Below the pieces are notes generated by a model, which worked only from the letters and a program-made list of their open reading frames with translations, was not told the DNA's origin and did no database searches. Made by a program: the position numbers and the translations under genes. Shown here one piece after another: positions 16,660 to 24,790 of a DNA stretch of 51,615 bases (its first letter is position 1; the number at the start of each line of letters is the position of its first letter). The stretch comes from Myxococcales bacterium (GTDB taxonomy: Bacteria > Myxococcota_A > UBA796 > GCA-2862545): assembly GCA_019634415.1 (NCBI GenBank), contig JAHQVJ010000194.1:1-51615 (forward strand). The letters are read 5' to 3'.

Positions 16660-17928
16660 GTGAAGGACAAGGGCATCGACACCACCCTGGTGCATGCAGG
16701 TCGCGACCCGCACGCGACCTACCCGGATCACGGGTCGGTAAACCCTCCGCTGTTCCAGTCGTCGACGATGTTGTTCAGGGACACCAGCGACGCCATGGAG
16801 CGGGCCAAGCGGTTCTCGAGGCACTACCCCAAACCAGACGCCTACCACGTCGACTTCTACGGCCGCCTGGGCACCCAGACCACGTTCGCGTTCGAGAGAG
16901 GCATCACCGAAATCGACGGGGCCTTTCGTGCGCTGGCGTTTCCGTCGGGTCTGTCGGCCATCACCACCACGCTGCAGGCGCTGTCGAAGGCAGGCGACCA
17001 CGTGCTCGTCGTGGACACCTGCTACAAACCAGTCCGCGAGTTCTGCGACCGCGTGTTGATCCCCAACGGGGTCGAGGTGACCTACTACGGTCCCCGCGAA
17101 GGGGCTCGGATCGAGACGCGCTTGAGGCGCAACACGCGCTTGGTGTACTGCGAGTCTCCTGGCTCGGTGACGCTGGAGGTGCAGGACCTCCGCTCCATCG
17201 TACGGGCGGTGCGTGCCTACAGTGCTGCACACGAGCTGGACCGGATTCCCGTTGCATTGGACAACACCTGGGCGACCTCGTGTTTCTTTCGGCCGTTGAC
17301 CGCTCCGCCAGGAGATCGGATCGATCTGTCGATCCAGTCGGCCTCGAAGTACATCGGCGGCCACTCCGACGTGATGCTGGGCGTGGTCGCAGTGGCGAAG
17401 GAAGCCGACGAGGAGGCGCGCCACCCCCTGTTCGAGAAGCTGTGGAACGCCCGAGTGGCCAGCGGGATCTGCGTGGGGCCCTCGGCGGCCAGGCTCGGGC
17501 TGCGAGGACTGCCCACGCTGGGCGTGCGCCTACAGCGGCATCGAGACAACGCGCTGACCCTGGCCAAGTGGCTGCAGCACCACGACAAGGTCGAGCAGGT
17601 GCTGCATCCCGGCCTACAGGGATCCCCCGACCACGACTTGTTCGTGTCGACCTTCACGGGCTCCACGGGGCTGTTCAGCATCGTGCTGGATCCGAGTATC
17701 GGTGCCGACGCGATGCTGAGGGCCATGGATACGCTGACGCTGTTCGGAATCGGAGGGTCGTGGGGAGGCTACGAGAGCTTGGTGCTCCCCTTCTGGCCGA
17801 AGGGCAACGCCATCTCCCGCACGGTCGACGCCACGCTGGCCGCGCGGAACCTGATCCGGATCTCTGCAGGACTGGAGTGCGCCGACGATCTGCTGGCGGA
17901 TCTCGATCAGGCGCTCGCAAGGCTGTAG
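16660..17928 (+). CDS. metC: Cystathionine beta-lyase-like PLP enzyme
   Basis: This 422-residue PLP enzyme of the Cys/Met metabolism family is closest in pattern to cystathionine beta-lyases, which cleave cystathionine to homocysteine, pyruvate and ammonia. It shows the N-terminal DTTLVHAGRDP, the cofactor-stacking FPSGLSAITTTL, the aspartate in VALDNTWAT, and the Schiff-base Lys K230 in SIQSASKYIGGHSDVMLG. The C-terminal IGGSWGGYESL is typical of the MetC branch. It starts at GTG 16660, 11 bases after the DUF6986 gene, so read-through from the purine operon is likely. A cystathionine gamma-synthase or other lyase activity cannot be excluded. Confidence 0.85.
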   Translation: MKDKGIDTTLVHAGRDPHATYPDHGSVNPPLFQSSTMLFRDTSDAMERAKRFSRHYPKPDAYHVDFYGRLGTQTTFAFERGITEIDGAFRALAFPSGLSAITTTLQALSKAGDHVLVVDTCYKPVREFCDRVLIPNGVEVTYYGPREGARIETRLRRNTRLVYCESPGSVTLEVQDLRSIVRAVRAYSAAHELDRIPVALDNTWATSCFFRPLTAPPGDRIDLSIQSASKYIGGHSDVMLGVVAVAKEADEEARHPLFEKLWNARVASGICVGPSAARLGLRGLPTLGVRLQRHRDNALTLAKWLQHHDKVEQVLHPGLQGSPDHDLFVSTFTGSTGLFSIVLDPSIGADAMLRAMDTLTLFGIGGSWGGYESLVLPFWPKGNAISRTVDATLAARNLIRISAGLECADDLLADLDQALARL

Positions 17929-18101
17929 TCATGGAAGAAGACGCCATCTGGAACGAATGAGATCGAGCCGCACGCCCAGGTGCGAACCCGTCGTTCCGAC
18001 CTGAAGTCGTGCGGTGTAGGGTGGCCTTCGACACCTGGGAGTCCCGTGGTACCGAGGCATCGCGCTGTTCCGACTCCTGCTCTGTGCGATCCGCTGCCGA
18101 G

Positions 18102-18647
18102 ATGAACGGACTTCCTTGGTGGGTGCTGGGCCTAGGTTGCAGCTTTCTGCAGACGGAACCAGAGGTCGAGGTCCGACCCGGTGAAGTCGAGATCGTACTC
18201 GCCGACCAGCTGGACGGGATCCTCAACGGCTACTGCCTGGACATCGCAGGTGGCAACCGGAACGTCGACACGTCCAAGGGGCTTCAGGCGCACACCTGCT
18301 ACAGCTACAAGGGGTCTCTCGGCACCGACCAGATCTTCGACTCGACGAAGTTCGCCGAGGGCACGCTCTCCATGCCTCGGTACTCCGTGGGCGCCACGCT
18401 GTCTGGACTCTCGGCGGGTGACACGGTCGCATTGGCTCCGTGTGATGACCGTCCGCTCCAGCAGCTCGTGTTCACCGGGACGGGCACCATCACGGCGAGA
18501 CAGGCACCGCAGATGTGCCTGACGGCTGCAGACGCCACCCGGGCCGGGGGTGGCTCGCAGCATCAGATCAAGACCCTGACCCTCGAGACCTGCGACGCTG
18601 GACTGAGCGCACGCCAGCAGTGGCGTACTCGGGCTCAGCGGGACTGA
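18102..18647 (+). CDS. Lipoprotein with ricin-type beta-trefoil-like region
   Basis: This 181-residue protein starts MNGLPWWVLGLGCSF, a short lipoprotein signal with the lipid-anchored Cys at residue 13, so it is likely membrane-attached and exported. The mature part has NGYCLDIAGGN and GLQAHTCYSY followed by DQIFD, then a second CLTAADATRAGGGSQHQI block ending in QQWR. This CLD...Q..C...QxW rhythm is that of ricin-type beta-trefoil carbohydrate-binding domains. The frame is open upstream to 18009, but the ATG at 18102 gives the signal peptide. No enzyme domain is attached; a glycan-binding role is inferred. Confidence 0.65.
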   Translation: MNGLPWWVLGLGCSFLQTEPEVEVRPGEVEIVLADQLDGILNGYCLDIAGGNRNVDTSKGLQAHTCYSYKGSLGTDQIFDSTKFAEGTLSMPRYSVGATLSGLSAGDTVALAPCDDRPLQQLVFTGTGTITARQAPQMCLTAADATRAGGGSQHQIKTLTLETCDAGLSARQQWRTRAQRD

Positions 18648-18811
18648 CGGGCCCTCGAAGGTCTCACAGAGCGTCGCGACGCTTGGAAGGCCGAGCTCGA
18701 CGCCGTCTCGCACATCGCACTCCTCACGGCCTATCCTTGGGCCTCGGCCAGAACCTCGCGGCGTGCATCCGAGGACGCGATACGGCGGCGGCCCGCGACA
18801 ACGAGGCGAAC

Positions 18812-20071
18812 ATGAAACGCTGGCTCGGTCTGAAGGCGCTTGTTCACGACGCGATCGAGGCCACCACGGATCTGATCGGTGAGGGAAACGCCTCCGTGCA
18901 TCGCAGCATGAAGCGCGTCACCGACGCCATCGGGCCCGCCGCTGATCCCGTCGACGCCGTGCGGTGGGTCGTCGAGCAGGGAACGGAGGGTACGCTCACC
19001 TCCGTGAACCTCGTCCAGCGTGTGGTCGAGGGCCTGACGGACGCCGGGCTTTCGGCGTCTCTGCCCGGCGAGGTCGCCGAGGAGCCCCCCATTCAGCAGC
19101 GCTCCGACATCGTCGGCACGCCCGAGTGGATCGCGGATGCGGCACTCGGGGCGGTCAATGGCGCCATCGGTGACCACCTCTCCGCTCGCGGCAATGCGCT
19201 CGACCTCGGCCTGACGCTGCGGCTGGGCGACCAGTACCTCGACGACACCCCCGCCGCGCTGGACGGCACGGTGGTGGTGCTCGTGCACGGTCTGGGCACC
19301 ACCGAGTGGTGCTGGAGCCTCCACGCTGACGCGTACCTCGGCGATCCCGAGGCGACCTTCGGCTCCCTGCTCGCCCGAGACACCGCGTCCACCCCGTTGT
19401 TCGCGCGCTACAACACCGGCCGAACGGTGGCGCGCAACGGTCTCGCCTTGGCCGAGGCGCTCGAGCACCACACATCGGGGGCCTCGCGGCTCGTGCTCGT
19501 GGGGCACAGCATGGGTGGGCTGATCGCCCGTGCCGCCTGCCACGCGGCATCCCGAGCCGGCCACGGCTGGCTCGAGCGCACGGACCTCGTGATCTCCCTC
19601 GGAACGCCGCATCGAGGGGCACCCCTGGCCCGCTTCGGGCGCACCGCGACCGAGGGTCTGGGGGCGGTGGACCTGCCGGCCACGCGCATCCTCTCCCGGA
19701 TCCTCGCCGGACGTAGTGCGGGTGTGCGCGATCTGGAGCATGGGGACGTCGGCGACATCGGGCCCGACCCGGACAGCGTCGCGCTCCCCGAGGACCGTGT
19801 CGTGCCGCTGCAGCCGGGCATCCGCTACGCCTTTCTGTCCGCCACCGTCGCCGACACGGCGGACACTGCGTCCACTTGGCTCGGCGACCTGCTCGTTCAG
19901 AAGAGCAGCGCGTCGGGACCGGTTCGCCACACGTCTTTTCCCATCGAGACCGAGAACTTCCCGGGCGTCCTCCACCACCAGCTGCAGGTCCATCCCGCGG
20001 TGTATGCAGTGGTTCGTGATCTGACGTTGCAGAAGGAGAGTGGCGTCTCGTCCACGCCTCCGGGTCCCTGA
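18812..20071 (+). CDS. Esterase/lipase-like alpha/beta hydrolase
   Basis: This 419-residue protein has a helical N-terminal region of about 150 residues (KALVHDAIEATTDLIGEGN) and then an alpha/beta-hydrolase domain. VVVLVHGLGTTEWCW supplies the oxyanion hole, VLVGHSMGGLIAR the nucleophile elbow, and LGTPHRGAPLARFG a loop seen in triacylglycerol-lipase-like proteins. The catalytic His probably lies in FPGVLHHQLQVHP. No signal peptide is seen, so it is probably cytosolic or peripheral. Start ATG 18812 follows a GAGG site. The substrate is unknown; an ester of a lipid or polyhydroxyalkanoate is possible. Confidence 0.8.
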   Translation: MKRWLGLKALVHDAIEATTDLIGEGNASVHRSMKRVTDAIGPAADPVDAVRWVVEQGTEGTLTSVNLVQRVVEGLTDAGLSASLPGEVAEEPPIQQRSDIVGTPEWIADAALGAVNGAIGDHLSARGNALDLGLTLRLGDQYLDDTPAALDGTVVVLVHGLGTTEWCWSLHADAYLGDPEATFGSLLARDTASTPLFARYNTGRTVARNGLALAEALEHHTSGASRLVLVGHSMGGLIARAACHAASRAGHGWLERTDLVISLGTPHRGAPLARFGRTATEGLGAVDLPATRILSRILAGRSAGVRDLEHGDVGDIGPDPDSVALPEDRVVPLQPGIRYAFLSATVADTADTASTWLGDLLVQKSSASGPVRHTSFPIETENFPGVLHHQLQVHPAVYAVVRDLTLQKESGVSSTPPGP

Positions 20072-20076
20072 CACAG

Positions 20077-20123
20077 GGCAGCCCTACCGCTCGGGCTGCC
20101 AACGAGCTCGCGGAGCGAGCTCG
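20077..20123. terminator. Two adjacent hairpins between convergent genes
   Basis: GGCAGCCC (20077-20084) pairs with GGGCTGCC (20093-20100), and CGAGCTCG (20103-20110) with CGAGCTCG (20116-20123). They sit at the convergent ends of the hydrolase and lipoprotein genes and cover the latter's stop codon. A bidirectional terminator is plausible, but there is no clear T-tract and the second hairpin is inside coding sequence. Confidence 0.35.
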
Positions 20124-20656
20124 ATCAGGTCCAACTCGACGGGCGGCGTGGCCTCTGGGTGGGGAAACCGCTCCCCAGAGTCTTCGTCGACGGCGAAGCG
20201 CTCGAGCCGAACGTCGGTCGCCTCGCCCCATACGAGCTCGCCATCGTGCTGCAGCGCGGCGCGCCCCTCCGTCGCGGTCCAGACCTCGGTGATGCGCTGC
20301 CGGCAGGAGACGGTGTACGCGTCCGAGCAGCCAGGTGTAGCGAGACACTGCCCGTGCCACAAATTCAGGCGTCCGACTCCTTCCTCCAAGGGCGCAGTGT
20401 CGTAGAAGCGCAGCGCAACATCGAGCGTCGTGGACGGAGGATGTGCTCGATCCCACCACGCATTCACGCCCAACCGGACGGTGCGCGCATCATCGAAGGC
20501 CATGTAGAACCCGACGTCACAGTGGTAGCCGTCGTCGATGTCTTCGAGGAGCAGGCTGGGCGTAGTCGACGTACTCGAAACACTGGGCGTAATCGGCACA
20601 CTCGGCTCGATACACCCCATCCAAGCCAAGCCGACCCACGGCGCGAATCCAATCAT
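20084..20656 (-). CDS. Putative lipoprotein, 190 aa
   Basis: The N-terminus MIGFAPWVGLAWMGCIEP is a short lipoprotein signal with the modified Cys at about residue 15, followed by a Ser/Thr/Pro-rich linker (SVSSTSTTPS). The remaining 150 residues are acidic and contain a few Cys (YHCDVGFYMAF, HGQCLATPGC). No family is recognised. ATG 20656 follows GAGGGG. It lies 25 bases downstream of the decarboxylase on the same strand and may be co-transcribed, but its role is unknown. Confidence 0.6.
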   Translation of the reverse strand: MIGFAPWVGLAWMGCIEPSVPITPSVSSTSTTPSLLLEDIDDGYHCDVGFYMAFDDARTVRLGVNAWWDRAHPPSTTLDVALRFYDTAPLEEGVGRLNLWHGQCLATPGCSDAYTVSCRQRITEVWTATEGRAALQHDGELVWGEATDVRLERFAVDEDSGERFPHPEATPPVELDLIELAPRARWQPER

Positions 20657-20681
20657 CGATCCCCTCGACTGACCTTCCTCT

Positions 20682-22127
20682 TCATACTCGCTGATGGCTG
20701 CGCACCGACGCCAGGATCTCGTGGCCCAGCTCCCGCACGACCTCCAGATAGAGGTCCACGTCCTCGGTGCGCGTGCGCCAGCTCGAGAACGCCGGACGCT
20801 GCGCCGTGCGGGACCGATACTGCGTCGTCCCCGCCAGCACCCGACCGTCCGTGATCAGGGCCTCGCCGATGCGCGCATTCACCTCGTCCAGAACGTCCGC
20901 CGAGACCTCGCCAGGATCGAAGCGAAAGCACACGATGTTCAACGGAACGTCCGCGTTGCGCACCAGATCGGGCGCTGCGTCCACCTGCGCCGCACAGTGC
21001 TGCGCCAGATCCAGCGTGTGCTCTACGAGATCGCGCACGCCGTCTCGGCCGTAGGCAGCCAGGGTCGCCCAGGTCGCCAGACCTCGCGCGCGCCGTGAGC
21101 TCTCGGGAGAGATCGCGCCCAGCGTGGGGCGCGGATCGTCGGGTGAAGGCAGGTAGTCCGCCGTGTAGCGAAAGGCGCGTGCCATCAGCCCGTGATCGCG
21201 CGTGAAGGCATAGCCCACGTCGTAGGGCACGTTCAGCCACTTGTGCCCGTCCACCGTGACCGAGTCCGCGTGCTGCACGCCGGCCACCAGGTGCGCGGTG
21301 CGCTGCGAGACCCGCGCGAACAGGCCGAAGGCGCCGTCCACGTGGACCCAGCAGCCGTGCGCGCGCGCGAGCTCCACCATGTCCGCCACCGGGTCGAAGG
21401 CGCCCGTGTTCACCTCCCCTGCGTTGACCACCACCAGTGCGGGCGCTCCGCCGAGCGCCGCCAGCCCCTCCCGAAACGCGTCGAGATCCAGCCGCCCCGT
21501 CTCGTCGGCCGCGAACGTCTGCACCTGACGACGACCGATCCCCAGCATGCCCAGCGTCTTCAGCGTGCTCGCGTGCACGAAGCCCGAGGTCAACACCGGC
21601 ATCGGTGGCAGCCCGTGCATTCCGTCGGCCGCGGGATCCACGCCGTGACGCTCTCCCCACCACTGGCGCGCCGTCGCGTAGCACACGAAGTTCGCCATGC
21701 TCGCCCCTGTGACCATCACCCCCGTCCAGGCCTCGGGCAGCCCGAACAGCTGCTGAAGCCAGCGCAGTGCGGTGAGCTCCAGCTGCACCCCCAGCGGGGA
21801 CGTGATCCAGGTGTAGGCCACCTGGTCGAGCATCGTCGCGACGAGATCTGCCCCCAGCGACGCCGGCGTGGTGCCCCCCATCACGAAGTGGAAGTTCCGC
21901 GGCCCGGGCACCGCCATGGTCGCGCGCCAGCCATCGTCCACCAGGTTTCGCAAGGCAGGCACCGCACCCACACCAGCCTCCGGCAGGGGTCCGTCGAACG
22001 AGCGCGCCACGGCGTCGGCGTCCGGGTAGAGGACGGGCCGGTCGTCCATGTCGTGCACGAGGCGCTTGCAGGCCTCGGCGACGAAGTCCAGCACGGGATC
22101 GAACTCGGAACGACGCGGCATCGACAT
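20682..22127 (-). CDS. Group II PLP-dependent amino acid decarboxylase
   Basis: This 481-residue enzyme is of the aromatic-L-amino-acid/glutamate decarboxylase family, which removes CO2 from an amino acid to give an amine. Diagnostic parts are GPRNFHFVMGGTTPAS, the cofactor region VTGASMANFVCY, the Asp in HVDGAFGLFA, and the Schiff-base Lys K296 in VTVDGHKWLNVPYDVG. The start is placed at ATG 22127, preceded by GGAGGG five bases away, rather than the upstream start at 22169. Substrate choice (Trp, Tyr/DOPA or another amino acid) cannot be read from the sequence. No transporter is adjacent. Confidence 0.88.
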   Translation of the reverse strand: MSMPRRSEFDPVLDFVAEACKRLVHDMDDRPVLYPDADAVARSFDGPLPEAGVGAVPALRNLVDDGWRATMAVPGPRNFHFVMGGTTPASLGADLVATMLDQVAYTWITSPLGVQLELTALRWLQQLFGLPEAWTGVMVTGASMANFVCYATARQWWGERHGVDPAADGMHGLPPMPVLTSGFVHASTLKTLGMLGIGRRQVQTFAADETGRLDLDAFREGLAALGGAPALVVVNAGEVNTGAFDPVADMVELARAHGCWVHVDGAFGLFARVSQRTAHLVAGVQHADSVTVDGHKWLNVPYDVGYAFTRDHGLMARAFRYTADYLPSPDDPRPTLGAISPESSRRARGLATWATLAAYGRDGVRDLVEHTLDLAQHCAAQVDAAPDLVRNADVPLNIVCFRFDPGEVSADVLDEVNARIGEALITDGRVLAGTTQYRSRTAQRPAFSSWRTRTEDVDLYLEVVRELGHEILASVRSHQRV

Positions 22128-22206
22128 GGCAGCCCTCCGGCGGCCCTCTAGCGTGGGAGCGAACGCCACGGCCGGTCACCGACGGCACTGGCTCGAGTGA
22201 CACCAT

Positions 22207-23076
22207 TCAGTGCACCCGCGCGGCCCGATACTGCTCGGCTTCCACCAGGAATGGCGACAGCTTCCGCCACCGCCACATGAGTCGCAGCGAGAGCAGGTCG
22301 GCATCCTGGTGAGCGAGCGCCGCTTCGACCCCCTCCTCCAACGCCGCGCGCTGTAGCCAGTACGTGGCCGTATCGATGCGGAAGTCGGCGGCGGTGAGAC
22401 GAGACAGATCGTACAGCGAGCAGACGGTCTCGTCCTGTGCGACGGCGTAGGACGCCAAGGTGGCTGCCAGGGTTTCCTCACCAGCGTCGTGGGCCACCCA
22501 CGCAGCCGCCATCAGCGCGTCGGCCTCGGCTCCGACCATCGATGCGGGAAGCTCGTCCTCGATACCGGGCCAGTGCACGGCGACGGGTGCCTGGGGAGGT
22601 GCCTCGGGGGGCTGACCACTCCACTCGGGGGGCGCCGGAGACATCGCCGAGGCAACCCAGGCGAGGGCCACGGTGAGGAGGACGATCAGCGGCGTGGACA
22701 CCAACACGAGGTGCCATGGCCGAATGCGGCGCTTCGGGGATCTGGGAGACTTCTTCTTGGGCGGAGCGACGAGTCGAGCTGTCCCCACTACAGCGCCAAC
22801 CAACAGCAGAGCCACCCACTTCGCCTGTCGCTGCGGAACGTCCATGAGGAACATGAGCACGACCGCCACGAACATGCCGGGAACGCCTCCGACGACGAGC
22901 ATCGTGCCCATCCAGCTCTGCTCTCGCTTCCAGTCGTACTCCGCGAGCATCTCCAGCACGTCGTCGTCGGCGAGATCCAGCAGCGGCTCCTCGTCGCAAT
23001 GAGGGCAGTCGCCCCCGCCCTCCCGGTACCGGCGCTCGCACCGCTCGCAGAGAAACCGACCTCGAGGGTCCTCCAT
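22207..23076 (-). CDS. Membrane protein with N-terminal zinc ribbon
   Basis: This 289-residue protein starts with a rubredoxin-like/zinc-ribbon pair, CERCERRY and CPHCDEEP, within its first 40 residues. Three hydrophobic segments follow (MLVVGGVPGMFVAVVLMF, WVALLLVGAVVGTARLV, LVSTPLIVLLTVALAWV) and then an acidic soluble tail. The start at ATG 23076 has CAGGAG six bases upstream; the TTG at 23094 is unlikely. This layout is common in small membrane proteins of Myxococcota with no known function. It lies 63 bases downstream of the next small membrane gene on the same strand, suggesting one transcript. Confidence 0.6.
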   Translation of the reverse strand: MEDPRGRFLCERCERRYREGGGDCPHCDEEPLLDLADDDVLEMLAEYDWKREQSWMGTMLVVGGVPGMFVAVVLMFLMDVPQRQAKWVALLLVGAVVGTARLVAPPKKKSPRSPKRRIRPWHLVLVSTPLIVLLTVALAWVASAMSPAPPEWSGQPPEAPPQAPVAVHWPGIEDELPASMVGAEADALMAAAWVAHDAGEETLAATLASYAVAQDETVCSLYDLSRLTAADFRIDTATYWLQRAALEEGVEAALAHQDADLLSLRLMWRWRKLSPFLVEAEQYRAARVH

Positions 23077-23139
23077 CGACAACTCCTGATCCAAGACCTG
23101 CAGACACCCAAACGGAATTCAGGCCCCCGAGAGCTGATC

Positions 23140-23382
23140 TCATGGGGTGAACATCAAGACCAACGCCGCAACCACCACGCTTCCGACCGCAGCCAGCACC
23201 AGCACCCACAGGCGGCGTCGACGCTCGGAAGCGACGTCTTCCCCTCCGAAACCATCGCGCCACAGCAGCCCGAACCAGCCCGCCATTCCAGCCCCAGCCG
23301 AGTCAGGCTGGCTCACCCAGAGGACCCACAGGACGATCTGGAGCAGCAACAGCGCACCCACCATGTACGGCCACTCCGGCAC
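23140..23382 (-). CDS. Small two-segment membrane protein, 80 aa
   Basis: This 80-residue protein has two clear membrane segments, MVGALLLLQIVLWVLWV near the start and LWVLVLAAVGSVVVAALVLMF at the end, joined by an acidic, Arg-containing loop. It starts at GTG 23382 behind GGAGGGAGG. Function is unknown. Its position directly upstream of the zinc-ribbon membrane protein suggests they are made together. Confidence 0.55.
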   Translation of the reverse strand: MPEWPYMVGALLLLQIVLWVLWVSQPDSAGAGMAGWFGLLWRDGFGGEDVASERRRRLWVLVLAAVGSVVVAALVLMFTP

Positions 23383-23470
23383 GATGACGCCTCCCTCCGA
23401 TCATCATATTCGGGGGTACGAAACCGGCCGAACGCAACGCTGACACGTCCGGCTTCACCGGGAGGTGGGG

Positions 23471-24790
23471 ATGAGCACACATCCCACGGCCATCGTGGTC
23501 GGAGCAGGCATCGCTGGCTTGACCGCGGCCTTCGAGCTGCAACGGGCGGGCTGGGCGGTGCGAGTGCTCGAGTCCGAGCCCATCGTCGGGGGCCGGATGA
23601 GCAGCGTCGCAGTCGGTGACTTCGTGCTGAACCGAGCGGCGAGCATTCTCCCGGGCTCTCACGACGCCATTCGCGATCTGGCGCGCGACGTCGGCCTCGG
23701 AGAGCTGGGTCGGCTGGACGGACCCATGGGCACGCTGCGCGATGGCGTGGTGCACCGGGTGCGCTCGAATCACCTGGCCTTCGACGGAATGCGCAGCAGG
23801 CTGCTCTCCCTGGGGGCCAAGCTGCGTCTCGGCCGACTCGCCTACGACGGCGCTCGGATTCGCGGCGCGCTGTCTCACGACCACCTGGGTCACGCCGCAC
23901 CCTTCGACGGAGAGACAGCCATGGACTACGCCCGCCGCAGGCTCGGTCCCGAGGTCGCCGAGTACGTCGTCGGCCCAGTGGCGCGCTCGCTCTCCGACGA
24001 CGCCTCGACGGTCCAGTTCTTCTTCGGCGCCGTGCTCACGCTCGGCACCGGCTTCCTCGACTACCCAGGGGGGATTGGATTTCTCGCCGACGCCCTCGCC
24101 GAGGGTCTCGAGATCTGCACACACGCGCCGGTGCACTCCGTCGCTCGCGAGGGGGGCCGTGTCGAGGTGGTGTGGGAGCACGACGGCGAGCGGCAGTCGG
24201 ACCGAGTCGATGGCTGCGTGCTCGCCGTGCCCGGCTGTGCCGTCCCAGATCTGTACCCACAGCTGGCGCCACAGCTCGCCGCTCTGCTGCGTGGGCCGCT
24301 GGACTACGCGCCTTACCTCGTCTCGCACTTCGGTCTGTCGGTTCGGCCCACCGAGCCGTGCCTGGCCGTGTTGGTGCCGGAGGCCGAGGATCCGGCACTT
24401 GGTGCCGTGGTGTTCAGCCACAACATGCGACCGACGGCCGCCCCGCCCTCGAAGGGGCTGATCGCGGCGTACTGGGCCCACCCGTGGTGCGAGCAGCAAG
24501 ACGGGGTCCCAGACGAGGCCCTGATCGCGCAGATGCGGGTGTCGGTCGAGCGGATCGTGCCGGAGGTTCGCGACCACACGGAGATGACGCACCTGACCCG
24601 ATGGCGCGCTGGCGCGCTGCGCGGCCCTCCCGGCTTCTGCGAGGCGACCGGGCAGCTGCACGAGCAACTCGATCCGGAGGCACCGATCCAACTCGCTGGG
24701 GACTACTTCACCTCGTCGACCACCAACGGCAGCGTCGTGTCGGCCCGGCGGGCCGCACACAGGCTCCTCGCACAGGTCCCGTCAGGATGA
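23471..24790 (+). CDS. FAD-dependent amine oxidase/protoporphyrinogen oxidase-like protein
   Basis: This 439-residue flavoprotein has the FAD-binding start AIVVGAGIAGLTAAFEL and the following VRVLESEPIVGGRMSSV, as in protoporphyrinogen oxidase, monoamine oxidase and phytoene desaturase-like enzymes. The C-terminal IQLAGDYFTSSTTNGSVVSA is the second FAD contact, with Gly-Ser variation of the usual GD...G(S/A)...SG pattern. ATG 23471 follows GGAGG. The stop overlaps the next start as ATGA, so it is translated with the GNAT-kinase fusion. No heme gene is nearby, so true HemG/HemY function is uncertain. Confidence 0.8.
   Translation: MSTHPTAIVVGAGIAGLTAAFELQRAGWAVRVLESEPIVGGRMSSVAVGDFVLNRAASILPGSHDAIRDLARDVGLGELGRLDGPMGTLRDGVVHRVRSNHLAFDGMRSRLLSLGAKLRLGRLAYDGARIRGALSHDHLGHAAPFDGETAMDYARRRLGPEVAEYVVGPVARSLSDDASTVQFFFGAVLTLGTGFLDYPGGIGFLADALAEGLEICTHAPVHSVAREGGRVEVVWEHDGERQSDRVDGCVLAVPGCAVPDLYPQLAPQLAALLRGPLDYAPYLVSHFGLSVRPTEPCLAVLVPEAEDPALGAVVFSHNMRPTAAPPSKGLIAAYWAHPWCEQQDGVPDEALIAQMRVSVERIVPEVRDHTEMTHLTRWRAGALRGPPGFCEATGQLHEQLDPEAPIQLAGDYFTSSTTNGSVVSARRAAHRLLAQVPSG

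Noticed and set aside
17932..17961. Nine-residue ORF after the cystathionine beta-lyase gene
   Set aside because: Too short, no ribosome-binding site, and no attenuator structure that would make it a leader peptide.
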